A DNA stretch of 64,000 bases from Saccharothrix carnea. Lineage in GTDB: Bacteria; Actinomycetota; Actinomycetes; Mycobacteriales; Pseudonocardiaceae. Below, piece by piece: positions 42,990 through 51,593 of this stretch (position 1 is the stretch's first letter; each line of letters starts with the position of its first letter). Made by a program: the position numbers and the translations under genes. Location of the stretch: assembly GCF_003014735.1 (NCBI RefSeq), contig NZ_PYAX01000006.1, positions 1 to 64,000 on the forward strand, written 5' to 3'. The notes beneath the pieces are model-generated. The model did not search any database and had not been told where the DNA came from. It worked only from the letters and a program-made list of their open reading frames with translations.

Positions 42990-43861
42990 GCGCGGACCCC
43001 CTTCCGGGTGGCTTCGAGCTGGGCGAGCACGTAGTCCTCCAACGTCGGCGCGCGCTCGACCCACGGGCCGGCCACCACCGGCCGCGGCTGCCCCTCGGGC
43101 AGCTCGACCAGGAACGTCGACTGGCGGTCGGTGTGGCGTGCCTCCACGACCTGGCCCAACGCGGGCGGCACGTCCGAGCGCGGACCGGTGTAGCTGACGT
43201 GCCTGCCGAGCAGCTCGTCCAGGTCACCGCCCGCCAGCAGCCGTCCGTGCGCGAGCAGCAGCAGGTAGTCGGCCACGCCGGACAGCTCGGCCACGACGTG
43301 CGTGGACAGCAGCACGGTCATGCCGGTCTCGTCGACCTCGCCCAGCAGCTCGGCGGTCACCTCGCGGCGGGCCAGCGGGTCGAGGTTGGCCAGCGGCTCG
43401 TCCAGCATGAGCACGTCCGGCCGCGAGCCGATGGCCAGCGCGAACGCCACCTGGGCCTGCTGGCCGCCGGACAGCTTGCCGCACGACCGGTCCAGCGGGA
43501 TCTCGAAGCGCGCCAGCCAGCGGCGGGCCCGTGCCTCGTCCCACACGACGTTGAGCCGCGCGCCCAGGCGCAGCATGTCGGCCGCCGAGAAGTTCCGGTA
43601 GACGGGCTTCTCCTGCGACACGAACGCCACCCGGCCCGCCGCGCCCGCCGACCCCTCGTCGGCGTCGAGGAGTCCGGCCAGGACGCTCATCAACGTCGTC
43701 TTGCCGGCGCCGTTCGCGCCAACCAGTGCCGCCACCCGACCCGCGGGCAGCTCGAACGTGCAGTCCCGCAACGCCCACTTGGCACGGTAACGCTTGCCGA
43801 GCGCCCGCGCTCGCACCGCGGCCGCGGTGCTGTCGACGACGGACTCGATCGCAGTGCTCAC
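42986..43861 (-). CDS. ABC transporter ATP-binding protein
   Basis: A 291-residue ATPase: Walker A GANGAGKTT, the Q-loop VSQEKP, signature LSGGQQAQVAFALA, Walker B VLMLDEPLANLD and switch histidine STH. A C-terminal extension of ~70 residues is variable. GTG 43861 overlaps the GntR gene stop by 4 nt, and the stop overlaps the permease start by 4 nt, so the three genes form one translational unit. Energises the ABC-2 permease. Confidence 0.92.
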   Translation of the reverse strand: MSTAIESVVDSTAAAVRARALGKRYRAKWALRDCTFELPAGRVAALVGANGAGKTTLMSVLAGLLDADEGSAGAAGRVAFVSQEKPVYRNFSAADMLRLGARLNVVWDEARARRWLARFEIPLDRSCGKLSGGQQAQVAFALAIGSRPDVLMLDEPLANLDPLARREVTAELLGEVDETGMTVLLSTHVVAELSGVADYLLLLAHGRLLAGGDLDELLGRHVSYTGPRSDVPPALGQVVEARHTDRQSTFLVELPEGQPRPVVAGPWVERAPTLEDYVLAQLEATRKGVRA

Positions 43862-44271
43862 CGGACCGCCACCCCCTCCCCTGCTGTCACCTGGTCGCCG
43901 TCCTCGTCGGCGAGGACGGAACGCACGAGCGCGTCGACGTCCTCGGTGTCCAACCCCGCCGCGCGCGCCTCGCGGACCCACTCGGCCAGCCTCGTTCTCA
44001 GCGCGGCCATCACCTCCGGGTCGGTCGAGCCGAGACCGGCCTTGATGAACGTGCCCGAGCCCTGACGTGCTTCGACCAGGCCGGACAGCTCCAGTTCGCG
44101 GTAGGCCTTGAGCACCGTGTTCGCGTTCACACCACTCCTCGCGACGACGTCGCGGACGGTCGGCAGCCGGTCTCCCGGCCCCAGCCAGCCCAGGCGCAGC
44201 GCCTCCCGCACCTGGCGCACGAGCTGGAGGTAGGCGGGGAGGCCGCTGGACCGGTCGATGCGGAACTCCAC
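43858..44271 (-). CDS. GntR-family repressor (YtrA type)
   Basis: A 137-residue regulator with an N-terminal winged HTH (PAYLQLVRQVREALRLGWL, then GDRLPTVRDVVARSGVNANTVLKAYRELELSGLVEARQGSGTFI) and only a short helical C-terminus, as in YtrA-type members that control ABC operons. GTG 44271 is preceded by GGAGG at 6 nt and begins VEFRIDRSSGLP, the usual family start; a TTG reading from 44298 adds nine residues. It is first in the gntR-ATPase-permease operon, and an inverted repeat lies at its promoter, suggesting autorepression relieved by an envelope stress. Confidence 0.9.
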   Translation of the reverse strand: MEFRIDRSSGLPAYLQLVRQVREALRLGWLGPGDRLPTVRDVVARSGVNANTVLKAYRELELSGLVEARQGSGTFIKAGLGSTDPEVMAALRTRLAEWVREARAAGLDTEDVDALVRSVLADEDGDQVTAGEGVAVR

Positions 44272-44287
44272 CCGGCGCCTCCGAATT

Positions 44288-44307
44288 GTGTCAGTCAACT
44301 AAGACAC
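44288..44307. promoter_or_regulatory. Likely GntR operator
   Basis: GTGTC and GACAC arms with an inner AGT/ACT pair (centre offset by one base), 17 nt upstream of the GntR start. It resembles YtrA-type operators and would let the repressor block its own operon. Confidence 0.55.
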
Positions 44308-44353
44308 TAGAAGACCATCACGCCCACCGGCCTGTCAAACCCGCGGAAAGGGT

Positions 44354-44393
44354 GAGGAGCCCGGCGCACTGGGGGGCAGGCGCCGGGCTCCTC
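44354..44393. terminator. Strong hairpin terminator after the GGDEF-like gene
   Basis: Perfect 14-bp stem, 44354-44367 against 44380-44393, 12-nt loop, 62 nt beyond the minus-strand stop at 44455. It separates that transcript from the GntR operon downstream. Confidence 0.8.
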
Positions 44394-44454
44394 TGGGGGG
44401 AGGGGAGTCTTCAGTTGTCGGACGCCGGACAGGGGTTCGGCGCCCGCGGTGGGG

Positions 44455-45261
44455 CTACCGGCCGAGCCGCGACAGCAACGCCACCGCGTCCTCGCAGGTC
44501 GGAGGCAGTTCCTCCAGCCAGACCTCGACCGGACCGGTGGGCGCGACGTGCGGGTCCACGGCCAGCCGGTCCGCGGTGAGCACCCGCAGGTTGGTCACCG
44601 CCCGCGCCAGGTGCCGGTCGCGGCGCAGCAGCACGCACGCCACCGACGACCCGATCGAGGCCACCGTCTCGCCCGAGTCGAACACCTCCTTCAGCGCGTC
44701 GGCCAACAAGGTCATCGCCACCACGCGCGACCACCCGGACGTGCGGGTCAGGTCGAGCGCCACCAGCACCAGCACGTGGTCCAGGCGACCGGCGGCCCGT
44801 GCCTCCGCGTACACCTCGCGCAACCTCGTGCGCAGGTACGCGGGCGTGGCCAGGCCGGTCAGCGGGTTGTCCGCGGCGCAGTTCGCCGCGCGCTTCGTCA
44901 TCACGTCACCCCAGCCCAGCGCGGTGGACCGCAGCATCGGCGCCGGGATGCCGTCCACACTCGCCGACACGATGCCGGTCGAGCCGGGCGGCTCCTCCAG
45001 CACCGCGTGCAGCGCCGCCAGGTCCAGCAGCGTCTCGGCCAGCCCGGCGCCCGCCTCGGCGCGCGCGCCGCCCAGCCGGTACAGCTGCGTGCTCGCGTCG
45101 TCACCGTCCAGCAAGGCCCGGCACACGTCGTCCACCTCTGCCAACGGCCAGTCAGCCGGGAACGCCCACCCCGCGGCCATCGTGGCGGTGCGCCACCTCG
45201 ACCGCAGTGCCCGCGACCCTTCAGCGCCTGAGCGCCGTGTGACCGCTTCCCGAACACCCAC
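44455..45261 (-). CDS. Degenerate GGDEF-domain protein
   Basis: A 268-residue cytosolic protein. The C-terminal ~155 residues follow the diguanylate-cyclase fold: ADNPLTGLATPAYLRTRLREVYAEA is the D-x-LT-x-L entry, VLVLVALDLTRTSGWSRVVAMTLLADALKEVF the first Asp-bearing strand and helix. Where GG[DE]EF should be there is ASIGSSVACVLLRRD, so the active site is lost. It may bind GTP or c-di-GMP, or act as a protein adaptor. The N-terminal half is helical with no named domain. GTG 45261 is chosen for its AGGAGG site at 7 nt; upstream ATG 45318 lacks one. It diverges from the fused sigma factor gene at 45410. Confidence 0.7.
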   Translation of the reverse strand: MGVREAVTRRSGAEGSRALRSRWRTATMAAGWAFPADWPLAEVDDVCRALLDGDDASTQLYRLGGARAEAGAGLAETLLDLAALHAVLEEPPGSTGIVSASVDGIPAPMLRSTALGWGDVMTKRAANCAADNPLTGLATPAYLRTRLREVYAEARAAGRLDHVLVLVALDLTRTSGWSRVVAMTLLADALKEVFDSGETVASIGSSVACVLLRRDRHLARAVTNLRVLTADRLAVDPHVAPTGPVEVWLEELPPTCEDAVALLSRLGR

Positions 45262-45409
45262 CCGGATGCCTCCTCGACGTCGGTTTCCGCCTACGAGACG
45301 TCGCCGGGTGTCATCCATGACGGCATTCAGTCCACCCAGTCGGGGGGTTTCAGGTGACGGTGCGCGACCTCGTGCGCCACACTGACGCCGCGCGAGGAGG
45401 GAAGAACAC

Positions 45410-47680
45410 GTGGCGACCGTTCCTGCCGAAGTCCAGGGACCGAGCGACGCGGAGCTGATCGACTCCGTGCGCGCCGGGAACATCGACGCCTACGGGCAGC
45501 TCTACGAACGTCATGTGACCGCCGCGTACAACCTGGCCCGCCAGCTCGCCAGGTCGTCCGCCGAGAGCGACGACCTGGTCTCGGACGCGTTCGCGAAGGT
45601 CCTCGACACGCTGCGCGCCGGTCGCGGGCCGGACTCGGCGTTCCGCGCCTACCTGCTCACCGCGCTGCGCCACACCGCGTACGACAAGACGCGGCGGGAC
45701 CGCAAGCTCGAACTGGCCGACGACGTGGCCGAGGTCGCACCCGAGGCGACCAGCGTGCCGTTCGCCGACACCGCCGTGGCCGGGCTGGAGCGGTCGATGG
45801 CGGCCAAGGCGTTCGCCCGGTTGCCCGAGCGCTGGCAGACCGTGCTGTGGCACACCGAGATCGAGGGCCAGTCACCCGCCGAGGTCGCGCCGCTGCTCGG
45901 CCTGACCGCCAACGGCGTGTCCGCGCTGGCCTACCGCGCCCGCGAGGGCCTGAAGCAGGCGTACCTGCAGGTGCACCTGGCCGAGACGCAGGCCGAGCGC
46001 TGCCGCGCCACCGTGGACCGGCTGGGCGCGTGGACCAGGGGCGGGCTGTCCAAGCGGGAGACCACGCAGGTCGAGGCCCACCTGGACGAGTGCACGAGCT
46101 GCCGGGCGCTGGCCGCCGAGCTGGCCGACGTCAACGGCGCGCTGCGCGGGATCATCGCGCCGCTGGTGCTCGGCCTCGGCGCGTCCGGCTACCTGGCCGC
46201 GGTCGGCGCGGGCACGGCCAAGGCCGTCACGGTCGCCGCCGCGGCCGCGGGCACGGGTGGCGCCGCCGGTGCCGCCGCGTCCGCACCGCGCCAGTTCCTC
46301 GGCGCCGCCGCCTCGGCCGCCGCGCTGGCGATCGCCGTGGCGATCGGGCTGGCCGCCGGTGACGACCAGCAGGTGCCCGCGGCGCAGGCCGCGCCGGTGT
46401 CGACCACGCAGCCCGCGGCGCCCACCCGGCAACCGGTGCCCGACCCGCCGCCACCGCCCTCGCCCGAACCGTCGCCGCAGCCCGCGCCCACCACCGAACC
46501 CGCCCCCGTGCCGTCACCGTCACCTGCGCCGACACCGGCACCGGCACCGTCGCCGTCGCCGTCGCCCGAGCCCGAACCGACGCCCGAGCCGCAGCCGACA
46601 CCGGCGGACCTGGTGCCGGTCGTGCCCAGCGGGTTCACCCTGACGCCCGGCGAGGCACCGGTCGACCTGCCGATCACCGTGCGCAACGCCGGTGAGACGG
46701 CGTCCGAGCCGGTGACCGCCGAGCTGGACCTGCCGCCCGGCGTCCGGTCCACCGGCCCCGTCGCGTCGTTCGCGGGCGGGCGGCTGGTCCAGCTGGACGG
46801 CGCGACCGACCAGACCGTGGCCTGCCCGGCGGGCATCGGCACGGTGACGTGCACCTCCGCGGACGGCATCGCACCCGGCGGCACGGCGACGTTCGTCTTC
46901 CGCGTCCAGGCCGACGACCGGGCCACCACCGGCCGGATCACCGGCACCGTGAGCGCGGGCACGGCGATGAGCACGGCGATCTCGGTCGACGTCGAGGTCC
47001 GACCGGTGCACGACGACCTGGAACTGCTGGTCCACAAGTGGCAGCACGGGTTCTGGGAACCGCGGCTGGACATCAAGGCCACCAACACCGGTGGCCGGGC
47101 GGGCGACCTGCGCCTGGTCGTGGAGTCCGACGAGCACATCGTGCTGGTCTCGCTGTGGCCGGGCTGCGAGCGGTCCTGGAACCGGGTGGTGTGCGAGGTG
47201 CCGCTGGAGCGCGGCGAGTCGTTCCGGCTGGCCGTCTGGGCGTTCGGGCACCCCCACCACGAAGGTGTGGTGCGGGTATCGGCGACTCTGGGCACGGCGG
47301 CGGAGAGCGTCGAGGTGCCGATCTCGCTGCGCCCCGGTGGCGGTCACCCCCACTTCCCGGAACCACCGGGCGGCCCGACCACGACGACCCCGCCGCCGCC
47401 GACCACCACCCGCACGACGCCACCGGCCACCACGACGACCACCGGGCCGACGACGACCACGACCGTGCCGTCGCCTCCTCCGGCACCCTCGACGACCTCG
47501 CCGACCACGACCACCGAGTCGTCCGCACCGACCACGACGCAGCCCACGCAGCAACCGACCCCCGCGCCGACCACGACCACGACGCCACCCACGCGCACCG
47601 AACCGTGCCGACCCAGGCCGCCGTGGCTGCCCCCGGGCTGGGACGACCTGCTCCCCGGCCGCTGCGGTACCCCTTCGTGA
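45410..47680 (+). CDS. ECF-type sigma factor fused to zinc-finger anti-sigma domain, TM helix and extracellular domains
   Basis: A 756-residue single-chain signalling protein. Sigma region 2 at ~12-98 (SDAELIDSVRAGNIDAYGQLY, then SDDLVSDAFAKVLDTL), region 4 at ~131-186 with its HTH (SPAEVAPLLGLTANGVSALAYR). A zinc-finger anti-sigma motif follows, with C198, H224, C228 and C231 (H-x3-C-x2-C). A TM helix lies near 297-316. Outside the membrane come a Pro/Glu/Ser-rich spacer (~330-405), a DUF11/CARDB-like beta domain (~410-520), a second beta-rich domain (~530-640) and a Thr/Pro-rich stalk. Sigma and its inhibitor are thus tethered to the membrane. Release by proteolysis is plausible but not shown. 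GTG start with GAGGAGGG site. Confidence 0.85.
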   Translation: MATVPAEVQGPSDAELIDSVRAGNIDAYGQLYERHVTAAYNLARQLARSSAESDDLVSDAFAKVLDTLRAGRGPDSAFRAYLLTALRHTAYDKTRRDRKLELADDVAEVAPEATSVPFADTAVAGLERSMAAKAFARLPERWQTVLWHTEIEGQSPAEVAPLLGLTANGVSALAYRAREGLKQAYLQVHLAETQAERCRATVDRLGAWTRGGLSKRETTQVEAHLDECTSCRALAAELADVNGALRGIIAPLVLGLGASGYLAAVGAGTAKAVTVAAAAAGTGGAAGAAASAPRQFLGAAASAAALAIAVAIGLAAGDDQQVPAAQAAPVSTTQPAAPTRQPVPDPPPPPSPEPSPQPAPTTEPAPVPSPSPAPTPAPAPSPSPSPEPEPTPEPQPTPADLVPVVPSGFTLTPGEAPVDLPITVRNAGETASEPVTAELDLPPGVRSTGPVASFAGGRLVQLDGATDQTVACPAGIGTVTCTSADGIAPGGTATFVFRVQADDRATTGRITGTVSAGTAMSTAISVDVEVRPVHDDLELLVHKWQHGFWEPRLDIKATNTGGRAGDLRLVVESDEHIVLVSLWPGCERSWNRVVCEVPLERGESFRLAVWAFGHPHHEGVVRVSATLGTAAESVEVPISLRPGGGHPHFPEPPGGPTTTTPPPPTTTRTTPPATTTTTGPTTTTTVPSPPPAPSTTSPTTTTESSAPTTTQPTQQPTPAPTTTTTPPTRTEPCRPRPPWLPPGWDDLLPGRCGTPS

Positions 47681-47713
47681 TCGTTCGATCACCCGGCTCG
47701 GTAGCCTGCCCCG

Positions 47714-48232
47714 GTGCTGCCACTCGCGCGCCGGGTTCTGGGCCTCCTGCCGGAACCGGTCCGGTTCCTGATCAACAAGCACCGTGAGCTGATCCGGTTC
47801 GCCGTGGTCGGCGGCACGACGTTCGTGATCGACAACGGTGTCTGGTACGCGTTGAAGCTGACCGTGCTGCAGGACAAGGTCGTCACGGCCAAGGCCATCG
47901 CGGTGCTGGTGGCGGTCATCTCGTCGTACGTGCTGAGCCGCGAGTGGTCCTTCCACACCAGGGGCGGGCGTGAGCGACACCACGAGGCCGCGCTGTTCTT
48001 CCTGGTCAGCGGCATCGGCATCGGGGTGAACCTGCTGCCGCTGTACGTCTCGCGGCACGTGTTCGACCTGCACTCGGAGATCGCCGACTTCGCCGCCGGT
48101 TCGGTGATCGGCATGCTCCTGGCCACGGGTTTCAAGTTCTGGGCGATGCGGAAGTTCGTCTTCCCCCAGGCGGGCGCCCGCCCGTCCGTGCGGCCGCTGC
48201 ACGTCGTCACCGAAGAGCGCGAAGTCGCCTGA
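47714..48232 (+). CDS. GtrA family membrane protein
   Basis: A 172-residue protein with four TM helices in GtrA order: RFAVVGGTTFVIDNGVWYAL, AIAVLVAVISSYVLSREWSF, ALFFLVSGIGIGVNLLPLYV and AAGSVIGMLLATGFKFWAMR. GtrA-like proteins help flip or transfer lipid-linked sugars for glucosylation of surface polymers. GTG start 34 nt after the fused sigma gene stop. A second GtrA gene follows at 48269. M. tuberculosis Rv3277 is the likely counterpart of one of them. Confidence 0.9.
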   Translation: MLPLARRVLGLLPEPVRFLINKHRELIRFAVVGGTTFVIDNGVWYALKLTVLQDKVVTAKAIAVLVAVISSYVLSREWSFHTRGGRERHHEAALFFLVSGIGIGVNLLPLYVSRHVFDLHSEIADFAAGSVIGMLLATGFKFWAMRKFVFPQAGARPSVRPLHVVTEEREVA

Positions 48233-48268
48233 ACAGGCCTTTCACCCCGCTTTCCGTACACTGCCGGG

Positions 48269-48820
48269 GTGTCCGTTGTCGAAAGCGTCGTCCTCCGCCT
48301 GCCCGAACCGCTGCGCTCACTGGCCCTCAAGCACCGTGAGCTGTTGAAGTTCGCCCTGGTCGGCGGCACCTGCTTCGTGATCGACACGGCCATCTTCTTC
48401 GGCCTCAAGACGACCGTGCTGAGCGAGAAGCCGGTCACCGCGAAGATCGTGGCGACGCTGGTGGCCACCATCGTGTCGTACGTGCTCAACCGCGAGTGGT
48501 CGTTCAAGACCAGGGGCGGGCGTGAGCGCCACCACGAGGCGGCGCTGTTCTTCCTCGTCAACGGCATCGGCATCGCGCTCAACTCGATGCCGCTGTGGGT
48601 GTCGCGGTACCTGCTGCACTTCCAGGAGCCGCACGTGAGCAGGCTCGGCGAAGAGGTCGCCGACTTCATCAGCGCCCAGCTCATCGGCACCCTGATCGCC
48701 ATGGCGTTCCGCTGGTGGGGCTACAAGAAGTGGGTCTTCCCGGAAGCCGACTTCCGGCCGCGCCGCGTCACCAGGGCCTACGACCGCCCCGACGACGAGG
48801 AACCACCCGGCCGTTCCTGA
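48269..48820 (+). CDS. GtrA family membrane protein, tandem paralogue
   Basis: A 183-residue GtrA protein, closely related to the gene 37 nt upstream: both share KHRELL/IKFA-type starts, VGGTxFVID and SREWSF/NREWSF, and both contain RGGRERHHEAALFFL. Four TM helices. It has a longer loop before TM4 (FQEPHVSRLGEEVADF) and a basic/acidic C-terminal tail. A local duplication is evident. Likely works with the window's glycosyltransferases in decorating wall polysaccharide. Confidence 0.9.
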   Translation: MSVVESVVLRLPEPLRSLALKHRELLKFALVGGTCFVIDTAIFFGLKTTVLSEKPVTAKIVATLVATIVSYVLNREWSFKTRGGRERHHEAALFFLVNGIGIALNSMPLWVSRYLLHFQEPHVSRLGEEVADFISAQLIGTLIAMAFRWWGYKKWVFPEADFRPRRVTRAYDRPDDEEPPGRS

Positions 48821-48828
48821 CCGGCGGT

Positions 48829-49614
48829 TCAGCGGCTCTCGGCGAGGACCTGCAAGGCCGCGTCGTGCAGGTGGCCGTTGGTGGACAGCACGTTGCCGCC
48901 GTCGAAGCGCGCCACGCCACCGAGGTCGCTGAACCGGCCACCGGCCTCCGTCACCAGCACCTGGAACGGCGCGACGTCCCACGGGTTCACGATCGGCTCC
49001 GCGGCCACGTCGATCGCGCCCTCCGCGACCAGGCAGTGCTGCCAGAAGTCGCCGAACGCGCGGTTCTCCCAGCACGCGTCGACCAGCGCCAGGTACGCCT
49101 CGCGCGAGTGGTACTCGCCCCACGTGCCCAGGTGCGTGGTCGACAGGTAGGCGTCGGACAGGTCGCGCACCGCCGACACGGAGATCGCCCGCTCGCCCGA
49201 GGCGTCACGGGTGTGCGCGCCGCCGCCCGTCGAAGCCCACCAGCGACGGCCCAGCGCGGGCGCGCTCACCACGCCGACCACCGGCGCACCTTCCACGACC
49301 AGCGCGATCAACGTGGCCCACACCGGCACGCCGCGCAGGAAGTTCTTGGTGCCGTCGATCGGGTCGAGCACCCACGTCCGGCCGTCACCCGTCGTGCCGC
49401 CGCGTTCCTCGCCCGCGATCAGGTCGTCCGGCGCCTCGACCGCGAGCACCGCGCGGATGGCGTCCTCGACCGCCACGTCCGCGTCGGTCACCGGTGTGCG
49501 GTCGGGCTTGCGCTCGACGACGAGGTCCAGGGCGCGGAACCGGGCTGTGGTGATCTTGTCGGCCTCGTCCGCCAGGCGGAGGGCCAGGGACAAGTCTGCG
49601 CGAAGGTCGGGCAC
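48829..49614 (-). CDS. hisN: Inositol monophosphatase / histidinol-phosphatase family enzyme
   Basis: A 261-residue Mg-dependent phosphatase of the inositol monophosphatase superfamily. Metal motifs: IAGEERGGTTGDGRTWVLDPIDGTKNFLRG (E, then D-x-x-D-G-T) and NPWDVAPFQVLVTEAGGRFSDL (W-D at the third site). The pattern, including NFLRGVPVWATLIALV and FGDFWQHCLVAEGAIDV, is that of actinobacterial histidinol-phosphatases (HisN). Other substrates such as inositol phosphate cannot be ruled out. GTG start at 49614. Convergent with the second GtrA gene, 8 nt between stops. Confidence 0.85.
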   Translation of the reverse strand: MPDLRADLSLALRLADEADKITTARFRALDLVVERKPDRTPVTDADVAVEDAIRAVLAVEAPDDLIAGEERGGTTGDGRTWVLDPIDGTKNFLRGVPVWATLIALVVEGAPVVGVVSAPALGRRWWASTGGGAHTRDASGERAISVSAVRDLSDAYLSTTHLGTWGEYHSREAYLALVDACWENRAFGDFWQHCLVAEGAIDVAAEPIVNPWDVAPFQVLVTEAGGRFSDLGGVARFDGGNVLSTNGHLHDAALQVLAESR

Positions 49615-49647
49615 GCACGGGATCGTGCCACGCCTACGCTGGGTGCC

Positions 49648-50319
49648 GTGAGCGTGGTCTTGTTGGCCGAGGACGACCCGACGATCGCCGAGCCGCTGTC
49701 CCGCGCGTTACAGCGGGAGGGCTACCAGGTGCAGGTCGTCACCGACGGTCCGGGTGCGTTGGACGCCGCCGAGCACAACGGCGTCGACCTGCTGGTGCTC
49801 GACCTCGGCCTGCCCGGGATGGACGGGCTGGAGGTGTGCCGCCGGCTGCGCGCGGGCGGGCGCGGCCTGCCGGTGCTGATGCTCACCGCGCGGTCCGACG
49901 AGGTCGACTTCGTGGTGGGGCTCGACGCGGGCGCGGACGACTACGTGGCCAAGCCGTTCCGGCTGGCCGAGCTGATGGCCCGCATCCGCGCCCTGCTGCG
50001 CCGCCGCGCGCCCGGCACGCTGGAGGTCAACGGCGTGCGGATGGACCTCGCCGCCCGCCGCGTCACCGTGGACGGGTTGGAGGTGCAGCTGGCGAACAAG
50101 GAGTTCGAGCTGCTGCGCGTGCTGATCCAACGCGCGGGCCAGGTGGTGCACCGCGACGAGATCCTGTCCGAGGTCTGGAACGACCCGGAGCTCAAGAGCA
50201 GCAAGACCCTCGACATGCACATGTCCTGGCTGCGCCGCAAGCTCGGTGACGTGCGCTCGGTGGAACGCCGCATCGCGACCGTGCGCGGTGTCGGCTTCCG
50301 CTTCAACACCGCCGACTGA
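49648..50319 (+). CDS. OmpR-family response regulator
   Basis: A 223-residue two-component regulator. Receiver: acidic pair in LLAEDDPTIAEPL (residues 8-10), phosphoacceptor D52 in LLVLDLGLPGMDG, T80 in MLTARSD and K102 in VAKPFRLAELM. The C-terminal winged-helix DNA-binding domain has VNGVRMDLAARRVTVDG, KEFELLRVLIQRAG and KTLDMHMSWLRRKLGD, RGVGFRF. GTG 49648 starts the receiver; longer readings are artefacts. The stop shares one base with the kinase start (TGATG). Signal unknown. Confidence 0.93.
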   Translation: MSVVLLAEDDPTIAEPLSRALQREGYQVQVVTDGPGALDAAEHNGVDLLVLDLGLPGMDGLEVCRRLRAGGRGLPVLMLTARSDEVDFVVGLDAGADDYVAKPFRLAELMARIRALLRRRAPGTLEVNGVRMDLAARRVTVDGLEVQLANKEFELLRVLIQRAGQVVHRDEILSEVWNDPELKSSKTLDMHMSWLRRKLGDVRSVERRIATVRGVGFRFNTAD

Positions 50320-51593
50320 TGCGCAGCCGGATCCTGCGGGCGATCCTGCTGGCCGTCGCGGTCACCGGGTTCGCCCTGGGCCTGCCGCTGGGCTACACGG
50401 CGTTGCGGCTGGTGGAGGACGGCGCCCGCACCGACCTGGCCGCGCGGGCGCAGCGGATCGCCGCGTCCATCGACGACCAGATCGCCAACGGCAGGCCGAT
50501 CGACCTGGAGCCGGTGGAGGTCGGCGTGCCGGAAGGCGGCCACCTCATCGTGACCACGCCCGGCGGGAGGCACGAGTTCGGCCGCACGCCCGGCCCGGAG
50601 CCGCTGTCGGTGGAGGTGCCGATCGCGCAGCAGGGCACGGTCCGGCTGGAGCTGTCGTCCGCGCCGATGCACACCGCGCAGTACCAGGTGGCGGCGTTGG
50701 TGGTGCTGCTGGTCGTGCTGTCGGTGAGCACCGGCACGGTGGTCGCCACAGTGACCGCGCGCAAGCTCGCCAAGCCGTTGCGGCACGTCGCGGCGCGTGC
50801 GGCCAGGTTGGGTGCGGGCGACTTCCGGCGGGACGACCGGCGGCACGGCGTGCCGGAGCTCGACCTCGTGGCCGACGCGCTCGACCGGTCGGCGGGCGCG
50901 CTGGCGCAGCTCGTGCAGCGGGAACGAGAGCTGGTCGGCGACGTCTCGCACCAGCTGCGCAGCAGGCTGACCGCGTTGCAGCTGCGGCTGGAGGCGTTGT
51001 CGTTGCACCCGGAGCCGGACATGGCGGTCGAGGCGCGGGCCGCGTTGGAGCAGGCCGAACGGCTGGCCGAGGTGCTCAACGAGATGCTGGCCGCGGCCAG
51101 GGCCGCCCGCGCGGTCGGCGCGGAACCGCTGGACCTGGGCGCGGAGCTGACGGCCATCGCCGAGGAGTGGCGCGAACCGCTGCGGCGCGTCGGGCGGGCG
51201 TTGCGGGTGAAGGTGCCGGACGGCCTGCTGGCCCGGGCCACGCCCGCCCGGCTGCGGGAGGCGATCGGCGTGCTGCTGGACAACGCCCTGCGGCACGGTG
51301 AGGGCATGGTCGTGGTGTCCGCGCGCCGTGACGACGGCACGGTGGTCGTGGAGGTCGCCGATGGCGGCGCCGGCGTGCCGGACGAGTTGGCGCACCACAT
51401 CTTCGAGCGCGGCGTGTCCGGCGGCGGGTCGACCGGTGTCGGCCTGGCGCTGGCGCGTGCCCTGGTGGACGCCGATGGCGGGCGGCTGGAGCTGTCCACC
51501 GCCCGGCCCGCGACGTTCGCGCTGTTCCTGCCCGTGCCGAAGGCCGAGGACGTGGTCGGCGTGCCCTGGCGGACCGACCTCACGCCTCGGTAG
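50319..51593 (+). CDS. Sensor histidine kinase
   Basis: A 424-residue membrane kinase, partner of the preceding regulator. TM1 ~8-28, a ~90-residue sensor loop outside, TM2 ~122-145, a HAMP domain (TARKLAKPLRHVAARAARLGAGDF), the phosphoacceptor H211 in GDVSHQLRSRLTALQ, and an HATPase domain with LLDNALRHGEG (N box), VADGGAGVP (G1) and GGGSTGVGLALARALV (G2). The C-terminus overlaps the stop of the convergent minus-strand immunity candidate by 14 nt. Confidence 0.93.
   Translation: MRSRILRAILLAVAVTGFALGLPLGYTALRLVEDGARTDLAARAQRIAASIDDQIANGRPIDLEPVEVGVPEGGHLIVTTPGGRHEFGRTPGPEPLSVEVPIAQQGTVRLELSSAPMHTAQYQVAALVVLLVVLSVSTGTVVATVTARKLAKPLRHVAARAARLGAGDFRRDDRRHGVPELDLVADALDRSAGALAQLVQRERELVGDVSHQLRSRLTALQLRLEALSLHPEPDMAVEARAALEQAERLAEVLNEMLAAARAARAVGAEPLDLGAELTAIAEEWREPLRRVGRALRVKVPDGLLARATPARLREAIGVLLDNALRHGEGMVVVSARRDDGTVVVEVADGGAGVPDELAHHIFERGVSGGGSTGVGLALARALVDADGGRLELSTARPATFALFLPVPKAEDVVGVPWRTDLTPR

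Noticed and set aside
48595-49647. Extended N-terminus for the response regulator
   Set aside because: The upstream extension is antisense to the phosphatase gene; the receiver domain starts at GTG 49648.
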